This document shows positions 1 to 7,082 of a stretch of 53,524 bases of DNA, one piece after another. The first letter of the stretch is position 1. Each line of letters starts with the position of its first letter. The notes beneath the pieces are model-generated. The model saw only the letters and a program-made list of their open reading frames with translations. It searched no databases and was not told where the DNA came from. This DNA is from Bifidobacterium aesculapii (GTDB taxonomy: Bacteria; Actinomycetota; Actinomycetes; Actinomycetales; Bifidobacteriaceae). Location of the stretch: contig NZ_BCFK01000011.1 of the NCBI RefSeq assembly GCF_001417815.1, positions 1-53,524 on the forward strand. The letters run 5' to 3'. The position numbers and the translations under genes were made by a program.

Positions 1-20
1 TCCCTGCCTCACGGCTGTCG

Positions 21-52
21 CTGGTTGGCACGCGCTAGGGCGTGCCAACCAG
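21..52. terminator. Perfect inverted repeat, possible terminator
   Basis: Two perfect 12-base arms (21-32 and 41-52, CTGGTTGGCACG and its complement) flank an 8-base loop. No T-run follows on either strand, so rho-independent termination is only possible. It probably ends a gene lying left of the window. Confidence 0.45.
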
Positions 53-77
53 CACGGCTGAGTGACTTGGGCAACAA

Positions 78-113
78 GTGAGCCCCCGCAACCATCGGGT
101 TGCGGGGGCTCAC
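78..113 (-). terminator. Terminator of the small membrane protein gene
   Basis: A perfect 16-bp stem (78-93 paired with 98-113) with the tetraloop ATCG lies just past the stop codon of the reverse-strand gene at 135-365. Read on the minus strand it is followed by TTGTTGC. The length and GC content of the stem make it the strongest hairpin in this region. Confidence 0.75.
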
Positions 114-134
114 TGCGTATGCGTAGTCCGCGAA

Positions 135-365
135 TCAGGCCTCGGCCTCTGCGACGGACTCGGGAGCGTCCTCGGCAGGGGCGGCCTCGTCCTTGGCCTT
201 GTCCAGCCCGAGATCGACCGGAGACGAGCTGTTCTCCCACGGCTCCTCCCACGGGTCGTAATCCGGGTTCTGCTGCTTGTAGATGTACAGACCCACCAGG
301 CCGGCGAGCAGTGCACCGAACAGCAATGCGAAGAATTTCCAACCGTTGGACGACTTGTTCTCCAT
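135..365 (-). CDS. Small single-pass membrane protein, unknown function
   Basis: Encodes 76 residues beginning MENKSSNGWKFF. A hydrophobic segment at about residues 9-24 (FFALLFGALLAGLVGLY) is followed by an acidic tail rich in D, E, P and A, so one membrane helix with a charged tail is likely. The start at 365 is preferred over the in-frame ATG at 404 because AAAGGAG lies at the right distance upstream of it. It is divergent from the rhomboid gene and ends at a strong hairpin. I do not recognise the family. Small proteins of this kind are common beside actinobacterial rhomboid/crgA loci, but no function can be assigned. Confidence 0.7.
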   Translation of the reverse strand: MENKSSNGWKFFALLFGALLAGLVGLYIYKQQNPDYDPWEEPWENSSSPVDLGLDKAKDEAAPAEDAPESVAEAEA

Positions 366-511
366 GACGGCTCCTTTCCCATTCTCGTCGACCTGTCCGT
401 TCAAGCCGACCCTGCCTTACATCATAGGCGTGGTTATGTGTGGATTGGGTGGAACGACACCGGTATTCTCCGTGGCTGTGAACGTTCCCGTCCGGCCGCT
501 ACGATGGCATC

Positions 512-1228
512 ATGCATATGCGATTCCCGACGAAACGGCAGATCCAGTACGAATGGCGCAACGGTGGGCCCGTCATCGTCTGGTCCATCATCATCCTGTG
601 CGTGGCCGTGTGGGTGGTGGAGATGCTGCTTTCGCTCGTCGCGCCGCGTGCGTTCAGCGCGTTCGTCGGCTCCGGCATGGTCATGCCGCTCACGATGCTC
701 GTCAAGCCGTGGACCATCCTCACCTCGATGTTCCTGCACGCGCCGAACTTCATGCATATCCTGTTCAACATGCTCGCGCTCTGGTCCGTCGGCCCGATGC
801 TCGAACGTCTGATGGGCCACTGGCGCTTCCTCGCCCTCTACCTGATCTCCGGATTCGGTGGCGCCGTCGGCATGCTCGTCTGGTCGCGGCTGACGGGCGA
901 CTGGATGACCGCGGCATACGGCGCGTCCGGCGCATTGTTCGGTCTGTTCGCCGCGGTGCTCGTCGTGTACCGACGCGTCGGTGAAGACATCCGTTCGATG
1001 ATGATCTGGATGGCGATCAACTTCCTGCTGCCGTTCGTGGTCGGCGGCATCGCATGGCAGGCGCATGTCGGGGGATTCGTGGTCGGCGGCGTGCTCACGT
1101 GGCTGCTTATCGCGGGCGTGCCTCAGTTGCGCGGACGCTCCTTCACCGTGCGCATGTGGATCTACGGTTCCGTGGTGGTCGTCGCGCTCGTCGCCGTCAT
1201 GCTCCTGTGCGCGCCGCGTCTGGCGTGA
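512..1228 (+). CDS. Rhomboid family intramembrane serine protease
   Basis: Encodes 238 residues with about six hydrophobic segments. The catalytic dyad is visible: Ser139 in the GASG motif (YGASGALFG) and His185 in AHVGG. The conserved HxxxN of transmembrane helix 2 is present (FMHILFNMLALW, His82 and Asn86). Rhomboids cleave transmembrane helices of client membrane proteins inside the bilayer; the client here is unknown. The length is typical of a minimal bacterial rhomboid. No clear ribosome-binding site precedes either in-frame ATG (512 or 518), so the first residues are uncertain. The gene is monocistronic, with a hairpin and T-run about 180 bp downstream. Confidence 0.9.
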   Translation: MHMRFPTKRQIQYEWRNGGPVIVWSIIILCVAVWVVEMLLSLVAPRAFSAFVGSGMVMPLTMLVKPWTILTSMFLHAPNFMHILFNMLALWSVGPMLERLMGHWRFLALYLISGFGGAVGMLVWSRLTGDWMTAAYGASGALFGLFAAVLVVYRRVGEDIRSMMIWMAINFLLPFVVGGIAWQAHVGGFVVGGVLTWLLIAGVPQLRGRSFTVRMWIYGSVVVVALVAVMLLCAPRLA

Positions 1229-1405
1229 ACGTCGCGGACCGCATAGGCGTGGTCCGTCGCGTGCCGATTGTGTCGTTGCGTGCCGCAGTGTTGGGACGCG
1301 CGTGGGCATGCTCTCCGTCCTCGCTATCGCGCGCGGGCCATCCACAACATGCAGATCAAGGACACGCGACCTCATCTCCTGCGAATACATCACGGACGCC
1401 AATCC

Positions 1406-1429
1406 GGACGCCAAGGCGTCCAGTTTTTT
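1406..1429 (+). terminator. Rho-independent terminator
   Basis: GGACGCC at 1406-1412 pairs with GGCGTCC at 1415-1421 and is followed closely by six T residues (1424-1429). It ends transcription from the rhomboid side before the DnaA-box region. I see no convincing gene between 1229 and 1405. Confidence 0.7.
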
Positions 1430-1463
1430 ATCCGGCCTCCATAGGTTGAATCACATCAGTGTA

Positions 1464-1833
1464 GTTTTCCACAAATGTGGAAAACCGTGTGGATAACTTG
1501 GGGATAAGTGGGGGATAACCGGTGGACAACAGTGGATATGTACAGTGGATAACTGCTGGAATCGTTGCAATTTCAACGATGACGACGTGTGCATAAGATG
1601 TGCGCCGAGTTATCCACAACGTCGCTATCTACCGTGGACTACGCTGCGTGGTGCATATCGTGGTGCCTGACGGTGGATAACCTGTGGACTTCGGTGGATA
1701 AGCGGTGGATAAGGTGTGCACAACTGTGGATAACTTGTGGATAACTATGTGGGAAGAGTTCGTTATCCCAGTATTTTCAACGCATCCGCCCTTGTGGATA
1801 ACTGTGGATAACATTCCCCGCCAGTTATCCACA
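1464..1833. other. DnaA-box cluster, candidate replication origin or DnaA-titration site
   Basis: Seven exact matches to TTATCCACA or its complement lie at 1488-1496, 1610-1618, 1725-1733, 1736-1744, 1793-1801, 1803-1811 and 1825-1833. One-mismatch copies lie at 1499, 1544, 1672, 1693 and 1704. At 1464-1485 a perfect palindrome of GTTTTCCACA arms forms a head-to-head pair of near-boxes. The region has no long open reading frame and is less GC-rich than its surroundings. This box density is what defines bacterial oriC regions, and the neighbouring crgA-pknB block is origin-proximal in actinobacteria. No dnaA, dnaN, rpmH or gyr gene lies within the window, so whether this is the functional origin, part of a split origin or a titration locus is inference. 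Confidence 0.75.
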
Positions 1834-1857
1834 TATGCCCGCATTCTCCCAGGCCTT

Positions 1858-1947
1858 CTCCCATGGTGCGGTAAACCACTTTGGCGTTAGAGGGCGAAAA
1901 CGTTGCAATTCCGGGGTTGTGGAGGAATTGTGTTACCGCACCATGGG
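1858..1947. repeat. Dispersed palindromic element, copy 1
   Basis: Perfect 15-base arms at 1860-1874 (CCCATGGTGCGGTAA) and 1933-1947 flank a 58-bp centre. A shorter relative at 27051-27119 has the same outer arms and a similar right half (GGGTTNTGGAGG, then GTGTT and the arm). The shared outer ends with differing centres suggest a mobile or structured repeat family. It lies immediately beside the last DnaA box. No coding capacity is seen. Confidence 0.6.
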
Positions 1948-2075
1948 TGTGGGGTGTGAGGGGAGTGGGGGTGTTCGCTGCGAATTCACCTGTGATTTGC
2001 GGAAGTCACATCAGTTCGCAACACGGTGGCGATATACCTGAAGCGATATCGATGAAGCTAGGAAAAGGAATGATG

Positions 2076-2180
2076 ATGAACACGAACACCATGTACCAGG
2101 ACGCGCACCATACCGACAACGCCTCCACTGACCGCCAGTACGACTCTTACCTGTACGCCGAATACGGCATCGAGTGGTGA
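2076..2180 (+). CDS. Possible 34-residue peptide gene
   Basis: Three consecutive ATG codons (2070, 2073, 2076) follow the purine-rich sequence AGGAAAAGGA. The spacing best fits a start at 2076. The peptide begins MNTNTMYQDAHH, is polar and ends in an aromatic, acidic stretch (YDSYLYAEYGIEW). No signal peptide or membrane helix is visible. It sits alone between the DnaA-box region and a 900-bp non-coding stretch. It could be a real small protein, a leader peptide or chance. The ribosome-binding site is the only firm support. Confidence 0.4.
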   Translation: MNTNTMYQDAHHTDNASTDRQYDSYLYAEYGIEW

Positions 2181-2287
2181 TATGCCCGCGCGCCGCGTCA
2201 GAGTTCGATTCCGGCTCGGTGCCAACAGCACGGAGAAGTGCGAACGCAGTCTGGTTCCTTGTTTTTCCCTGTAAAGGGAACGGATCA

Positions 2288-2380
2288 TCTGCGACGGAAT
2301 GGCCATTCGCGAAGATGCGTTGACGGCTTGCGACGGTACGGCCGGTCTGCGATGGAGTAGCCGGTTTGCGAAGGGATGAC
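2288..2380. repeat. Degenerate direct repeats of about 19 bp
   Basis: Related units beginning TCTGCGACGG, TTCGCGAAG, CTTGCGACGG, TCTGCGATGG and TTTGCGAAGG start near 2288, 2306, 2327, 2346 and 2365, a spacing of 18-21 bp. Several are followed by a GGCC or GCCGG end. The region is non-coding. Confidence 0.4.
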
Positions 2381-2580
2381 TCTCTGTCGATGACTTGCCC
2401 TTGACTGCGTTTGGTGGCCTTCGCCGGAAGTTTGTCTACCGATGCATCGTTTGGTTTCCAGTGTGAGTTCCACTGCTGAGTATTTGGTGGCGTGGAACCA
2501 GCGGTTATTGTCGATAGAGGCCGGTGGCCGTTTGGTTGGGGCGCGTGTTTGACGTGGTGTCCTGGGCATGGGCGCCAGTT

Positions 2581-2621
2581 CTCCCTCAACTGGTGAAGTC
2601 TGACTTTTTGAGTTGAGGGAG
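2581..2621. repeat. Inverted repeat in the intergenic region
   Basis: Perfect 11-base arms (CTCCCTCAACT at 2581-2591 and its complement at 2611-2621) flank 19 bases that include five T residues. It lies in the roughly 900-bp stretch (2181-3083) in which I see no convincing gene. It could be a terminator or a structured DNA site. Confidence 0.4.
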
Positions 2622-2738
2622 GAATCGTTGTTGACCTGCTTTATGCGGCATTATGCGGGAATGGCTATTTTCCAACGATTTCGGCATGGCGGGATTCTGC
2701 CCTCAGTGTCTATTCGCGTGATTGTGCGGTTGAGGGAC

Positions 2739-3007
2739 GGCCATTTTCCTCCTCACCCATGAATTCGCCCGGATATGGGTTGGGTGACGGCCATATATAC
2801 GACGGTCGTGCCCATTGGGCACGACCAGTTCGTGATTATGTCGCACGGCCATATTGCGCGTCTCTGCTGCAAGGCCATATTGCATAGTCACTGTGCCCTG
2901 ACAGCTGCAAGGCCACTATGCGCGGCGCCTATGCAAGGCCACGGTAACATAATCGTCGTCGCACGGCCGCATCGCACAACATAGCCTCACCACACAACAC
3001 GGCCGTG
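2739..3007. repeat. Cluster of GGCCATATTGC-type repeats
   Basis: About eight copies of a motif resembling GCAMGGCCATATTGC have their GGCC at 2739, 2789, 2847, 2873, 2911, 2937, 2965 and 3001. The better copies are partly self-complementary (TGCAA at one end, TTGCA at the other). Spacing varies from 26 to 58 bp. A separate near-perfect palindrome of GGTCGTGCCC arms lies at 2804-2826. The cluster occupies the downstream side of crgA and has no coding potential. Confidence 0.5.
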
Positions 3008-3083
3008 CAACCACCCGGCACAACCACCCGATCAGGCGAGAGGCCTCAGCGCCATTTCAGCGCCACCGCACCATCATGCGGCT

Positions 3084-3503
3084 TCAGCGCCACCACATCG
3101 TCATCAGGAAGCCGATCATGATGATCACGAAACCGATGAGCAGGTTCCAAGCGCCGATGTTCGGAATCGGATAGTTGCTGGTCAGGTAGTAGCAGACCAC
3201 CCACACGAGACCGATGACCATAAGGACGCAGAACAGCGGCACGAACCAACGCGGGTTGGACTTGGTGCCCTTGATCGTCTCTTCGACGCGCTTGGTGTTC
3301 TCCTCCTGGCGCGCCATCATGCGGCGCATCTGCGGCGTCATCGAGGACTTGTCCACTGTGGCGTTCAGGACAGCCTCGACCTGATCCATGTCCACGGCGA
3401 AGCCGTCATCCTTCGCATCCTTCGTCTCGGAGGAGGCATCAGTCGCGTCCGTCGCGGCCTGCCAGTCCTTCTGATCCTTCTCGTTGAGCTCTTCGTCAGC
3501 CAT
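3084..3503 (-). CDS. crgA: Cell division protein CrgA
   Basis: Encodes 139 residues. The C-terminal half is the CrgA signature: RWFVPL followed by a membrane helix (about 90-108), a short loop, then a second helix ending in TMWWR. The N-terminal 85 residues are acidic and polar, longer than in mycobacterial CrgA. In streptomycetes and mycobacteria, CrgA is a membrane protein that works with FtsZ, FtsQ and the penicillin-binding proteins at the division septum. The start at 3503 (MADEELNEK) is preferred over 3518 because GGAG lies 9 bases upstream of it. It is divergent from the DUF881 gene, as in the conserved actinobacterial block. Confidence 0.85.
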   Translation of the reverse strand: MADEELNEKDQKDWQAATDATDASSETKDAKDDGFAVDMDQVEAVLNATVDKSSMTPQMRRMMARQEENTKRVEETIKGTKSNPRWFVPLFCVLMVIGLVWVVCYYLTSNYPIPNIGAWNLLIGFVIIMIGFLMTMWWR

Positions 3504-3691
3504 CAGCGTAGTCTCCATTTCAATAGGCTAGAAGTCATAATAGTGGTTACACTCGAAACCGACGAATAATGCCCGCCATGATGTTCGCAACTGGGCGGAG
3601 TCGTGGATGGTGCATGGTTTCCGAGTCGTGAGGTGTAAGGCGCAAGCGAGTCGTCCGTACGGCCTCGGGAACGCGAAGGAAAGGCGACGGT

Positions 3692-4585
3692 ATGGCCAGA
3701 CATGGCGGCAAGCATATCGCGAAACGCTCCCTGTGGGGGAGCGTCGCCGTGGTCGTCGTCGTGGCACTCACCGGCTACCTGTTCACCGCGAATCTGCGGG
3801 CGAACCGCACCGCCACCGTCAATTCGGACACGGCCGAGCTGATCGAGCAGCGTGTCGCCGAGGTCAACGATCTTTCCGCCGATGTGAAGAAGCTCAGCTC
3901 CGACATCAGCACGCTGACCGAACTGACGGCGAAGAACAGCGACACCCCCGCCACCAGTGAGGATTCCGGCACCGGCACGACGCTGCCGAAGGTGGAGGGC
4001 CCCGGCATCAGTGTCACGCTCGACGATTCGCCGATGTGGGAGCAGGCGGTGGACTCGTCCGGTTCCAGCGAGGACATCGACAAATACGTGATCCACCAGC
4101 AGGATCTCGAGGCGGTGATCAACGCGCTGTGGGCGGGCGGCGCCGATTCGATGCAGTTCATGGACCAGCGCATGCTGTTCAACTCTGCGATCATCTGCTC
4201 CGGCAACGTCGTTTCGCTGCACGGCAAGAAGTATTCGCCGCCGTTCACGATCTCCGCCATCGGCGATCCGGACGAGCTCGAGAAGGCGCTCGACGATTCG
4301 CGCGCCATCGGCATCTACAAACAGTATGTGAGCGCGTTCGGTCTGGGGTGGAAGGTGGAGCGCAAGAAGACGCTCACCTTCGACGAGACGCCGTCGCTGC
4401 TTCAGCCGCTCAAGTACGCCGCAGTGGTCAAAGGTACGTCCGGTACGTCCAGCACGTCCAACGGAAGCGGCGGCACGTCCGGCACGAACGATACGAACGA
4501 CACGAACGATACAAACGGCAGCGCATCCACCACGGATGATGCGGATGCCGCAGCCACGGGTCAATCCGCGACGGAAGGGGAATAA
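3692..4585 (+). CDS. DUF881 family membrane-anchored protein
   Basis: Encodes 297 residues: a basic N-terminus, one membrane helix (about 14-32), a coiled-coil-like stretch (about 40-75), then the DUF881 domain, seen in QDLEAVINALWAGGADSMQFMDQR and in the later I-GDP motif. The C-terminal 60 residues are low-complexity repeats of G, T, S, N and D (SGT and TND units). DUF881 proteins sit beside crgA and sortase genes in many actinobacteria and near division genes in firmicutes; their biochemical role is not established. Upstream GGAAAGG supports the start. The sortase gene begins 3 bases after the stop, so the two are probably co-translated. The TND repeat may vary in length between strains. 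Confidence 0.85.
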   Translation: MARHGGKHIAKRSLWGSVAVVVVVALTGYLFTANLRANRTATVNSDTAELIEQRVAEVNDLSADVKKLSSDISTLTELTAKNSDTPATSEDSGTGTTLPKVEGPGISVTLDDSPMWEQAVDSSGSSEDIDKYVIHQQDLEAVINALWAGGADSMQFMDQRMLFNSAIICSGNVVSLHGKKYSPPFTISAIGDPDELEKALDDSRAIGIYKQYVSAFGLGWKVERKKTLTFDETPSLLQPLKYAAVVKGTSGTSSTSNGSGGTSGTNDTNDTNDTNGSASTTDDADAAATGQSATEGE

Positions 4586-4588
4586 ACG

Positions 4589-5890
4589 ATGAAGCACAGC
4601 GCACGTCACGGATCGCGCAGCACACCGAACGCACCGGGCACACCGAGCGGCGTACCGAACGTACCGATGCCGCCGCAGTATGCCGGCGGGCCGGATCTCG
4701 CCGATTACAGCGACCCCGACGACGACGACTTCAGCCGCGCCAATCGCGCGTACACCCGCCGCGCCTCCAACCCGCGCGGCCGCGCCAACCCCAACTCCAA
4801 CCCCAACACCGCCCGCCGCAACGGCCCCGTATGGCAGGCCATCGGCGTCTTCGCGGAGATCCTCATCACCCTCGCCGCGATCTGCGCGCTCTACATCGTC
4901 TGGCAGATGTGGTGGACCGGCGTCGAGGCGGAACGCACGCAGGTCGAGACCCGCCAGCAGGTCTCCTGGTCCGACCCGTCCGCCGGCGGCGGCGAGACGA
5001 CGATCGCGAAGGCGCAGCAGGGCGACGCTCCCGTGCAGCCGGAGAAGGCGAGCTACGGCGACCTCATCGCCCAGCTGTACATTCCACGCTTCGGCGAGGG
5101 ATGGCAGCGCAACGTCGTCGAAGGCACGGACGCCGCCCAGCTGGCCCGCCACGGCCTTGGCCACTATGAGAACACGCAGCTGCCCGGGCAGGTCGGCAAC
5201 TTCGCCATCGCCGGCCACCGCAACGGCTACGGCGAGCCGCTCGGCGACGTCGACAAGCTCAAGGAAGGCGACCCGATCATCGTGCGCACGCAGGACTACT
5301 GGTACGTGTACACGTACACGAAGTACAAGATCGTGCTGCCGGAAGACGTCTACGTGATCGCGCCCGACCCGTTCAACAGCGGCCAGCAGGCCACCAAACG
5401 CATGATCACCCTCACCACGTGCGAGCCGAAATACTCCACTCCGACGCATCGTTGGATCGTGTGGGGCGAACTCAAGTACTGGGCGAAGGTGTCCGATGGA
5501 ATCCCGCAGGAACTCGCCACCACCGACGCCGCCGGCAAGGTGAAGTTCGCCAGCAACAGCACCACCGCCATGTCGCTGCCCGCGCGCATGGGCTCGATGA
5601 AGCCGGTCGTGGCGGTCTCGCTCGTCGCATGGCTCGTCCTGTTCATCGCCGCTGCCGTCGCGTGGCGTTGGCCGGTGCTCGCGGCCATCCGCGAGGGCCG
5701 TCGCCGCCGCCCCGACGCGAGCATCTACGGCGGTCTGCTGCGCCTGCAGCCCGGCGTGCTGCCGGTGCGTCTGGTGCTGCTCGCGCTGCTGCTCGTGGCC
5801 GCGTCCGCGAGCCTGTTCGAATGGGTGTTCCCGTGGGCGGCCACGACGATCCCGTTCCTCCAGCAGATGAGCAACTTCGCGGTCTCCTGA
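4589..5890 (+). CDS. Class E sortase with extra C-terminal membrane helices
   Basis: Encodes 433 residues. A proline- and asparagine-rich cytoplasmic N-terminus (1-80) precedes a membrane helix (about 84-106) and the extracytoplasmic sortase domain. The catalytic set is visible: His210 (AIAGHRNG), Cys278 in TLTTC, and Arg288 (HRWIVWGEL). Class E sortases covalently attach LAxTG-type surface proteins to peptidoglycan in high-GC Gram-positives. Two further hydrophobic segments at about 338-358 and 393-412 follow the catalytic domain, so the C-terminus should return to the membrane, which is less common than the single-anchor form. It is coupled to the DUF881 gene upstream. No substrate with a clear sorting signal is seen in this window. 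Confidence 0.88.
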   Translation: MKHSARHGSRSTPNAPGTPSGVPNVPMPPQYAGGPDLADYSDPDDDDFSRANRAYTRRASNPRGRANPNSNPNTARRNGPVWQAIGVFAEILITLAAICALYIVWQMWWTGVEAERTQVETRQQVSWSDPSAGGGETTIAKAQQGDAPVQPEKASYGDLIAQLYIPRFGEGWQRNVVEGTDAAQLARHGLGHYENTQLPGQVGNFAIAGHRNGYGEPLGDVDKLKEGDPIIVRTQDYWYVYTYTKYKIVLPEDVYVIAPDPFNSGQQATKRMITLTTCEPKYSTPTHRWIVWGELKYWAKVSDGIPQELATTDAAGKVKFASNSTTAMSLPARMGSMKPVVAVSLVAWLVLFIAAAVAWRWPVLAAIREGRRRRPDASIYGGLLRLQPGVLPVRLVLLALLLVAASASLFEWVFPWAATTIPFLQQMSNFAVS

Positions 5891-6036
5891 CCGCGTCGCG
5901 TGCGTCGCGTCGCGCGCGGCTCGCGTTGCGCCGCGCGCACGCCGTCCGTCCGCGGCGCGGGCCTGCGGCCGCCGCGCGCGACCGGTCGCGAGTAGACTTG
6001 CGGACAGTACGCCCGTATGCCCGTAAGGAGCCCATT

Positions 6037-6681
6037 GTGACCGATTCAGCCCGCATCCTCGTGATCGACAACTATGATTCGTTCGTCTACACGATCGTCG
6101 GCTATCTCAAAACGCTCGGCGCCACTGTGGACGTGGTGCGCAACGACGCGATCGACCCGTCCGACGAGCATGTGACCGACGGCTATGACGGCGTGCTCAT
6201 CAGTCCCGGCCCGGGCGCCCCCGCCGATTCCGGCGCCAGCGAAGGCATGATCCGTCTGTGCGCGAAGCAGCACAAGCCGATGTTCGGCGTGTGCCTGGGA
6301 CTGCAGGCGCTCGCCGAGGTCTACGGTTGCACGGTCGACCATGCGCCGACGATCATGCACGGCAAGACGAGCCTCGTCGAGCACATCGACGATGAGATCT
6401 TCGCGGGCGTCGCGAACCCGATGACCGCCACCCGCTATCATTCGCTCGCCGTCGAACCGGATTCCATTCCGGATACGCTCGAGCTGACCGCATGGACGCA
6501 GGAGGACCACATCGTGCAGGGGCTGCGCGTCAAGGGCGAGCCGATGTACGCGGTGCAGTTCCACCCCGAATCGGTGATGACGCAGGATGGCTACCTGTTG
6601 CTCGCCAACTGGCTGGCCGTCTGCGGCCAGACCAACGCCGTGGCCAAGGCCCAGGGCCTTCAGCCCAAAGTCGTGAAGTGA
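6037..6681 (+). CDS. trpG: Glutamine amidotransferase of anthranilate or aminodeoxychorismate synthase
   Basis: Encodes 214 residues starting at GTG, with AAGGAG just upstream. It is a class I glutamine amidotransferase: oxyanion motif PGPGAP (58-62), nucleophile Cys86 in GVCLGLQ, and His176 and Glu178 in FHPES. It releases ammonia from glutamine for its synthase partner (TrpE for tryptophan, or PabB for folate); no partner gene lies in the window, so which pathway it serves cannot be told from context. The same orphan gene sits beside pknB in mycobacteria, where it is annotated trpG or pabA. It converges with pknB across the hairpin array at 6731-7070. Confidence 0.88.
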   Translation: MTDSARILVIDNYDSFVYTIVGYLKTLGATVDVVRNDAIDPSDEHVTDGYDGVLISPGPGAPADSGASEGMIRLCAKQHKPMFGVCLGLQALAEVYGCTVDHAPTIMHGKTSLVEHIDDEIFAGVANPMTATRYHSLAVEPDSIPDTLELTAWTQEDHIVQGLRVKGEPMYAVQFHPESVMTQDGYLLLANWLAVCGQTNAVAKAQGLQPKVVK

Positions 6682-6730
6682 CGGGGCTGCCGTGCGGCGC
6701 CACAGGTGCCTCGCGACAGGTCGGAAATCA

Positions 6731-7070
6731 TTGTGTGGAGCGCCCTCGCTCCACACAAGGGTCGTATTGTGGCGTGTGGAGCAGCCGTGCGCCACACGAG
6801 GCTTGAACGGGGTTCGCTGAGGATTGTGTGGAGCATTATTGCTCCACACAACGCGTAATGAAGGAGAAGAGCGAAAGTGTGGAGAGTGGGCTCTCCACAC
6901 ATGGCGTATATGGGGATTCTGGCACGAGTGTGGAGCGTTATCGCTCCACATAGGCTGCGAATACCGGCTTGGGCTCAGTGTGTGGAGCGCACCTGCTCCA
7001 CACAAGAATCCTGAAGCCCCGGTGTGGAGCGTTATCGCTCCACACCGAGCACGAAGCCCCTGTGTGGAGC
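6731..7070. repeat. Array of eight phased GTGTGGAGC palindromes
   Basis: Seven complete palindromes (6731-6758, 6773-6798, 6824-6851, 6877-6900, 6928-6951, 6979-7004, 7021-7046) and one half-unit (7061-7070) share arms close to TGTGTGGAGC and its complement with 4-6 base loops. Unit 2 has a mismatch; most others are perfect over 9-12 bp. Unit centres lie 41, 52, 51, 51, 52 and 42 bp apart, that is four or five turns of the helix. Spacers are 14-27 bp and unrelated in sequence. The array fills the gap between the convergent trpG and pknB genes. No cas genes are present. It may terminate both genes, bind a protein, or both. Confidence 0.85.
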
Positions 7071-7082
7071 GGGCGCGCGCGC

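Noticed and set aside
434..1414. Long reverse frame opposite the rhomboid gene
   Set aside because: It is rich in H, R, D and P, as expected for antisense of a GC-rich gene, and has no ribosome-binding site or domain.
3503..5449. Reverse frame of about 650 codons opposite DUF881 and sortase genes
   Set aside because: Both forward genes have clear domains and starts; the reverse frame is compositional noise of high-GC DNA.
6731..7070. CRISPR array
   Set aside because: Repeats are short palindromes of 24-28 bp with spacers of only 14-27 bp, and there are no cas genes in the window. Kept as a palindrome array.
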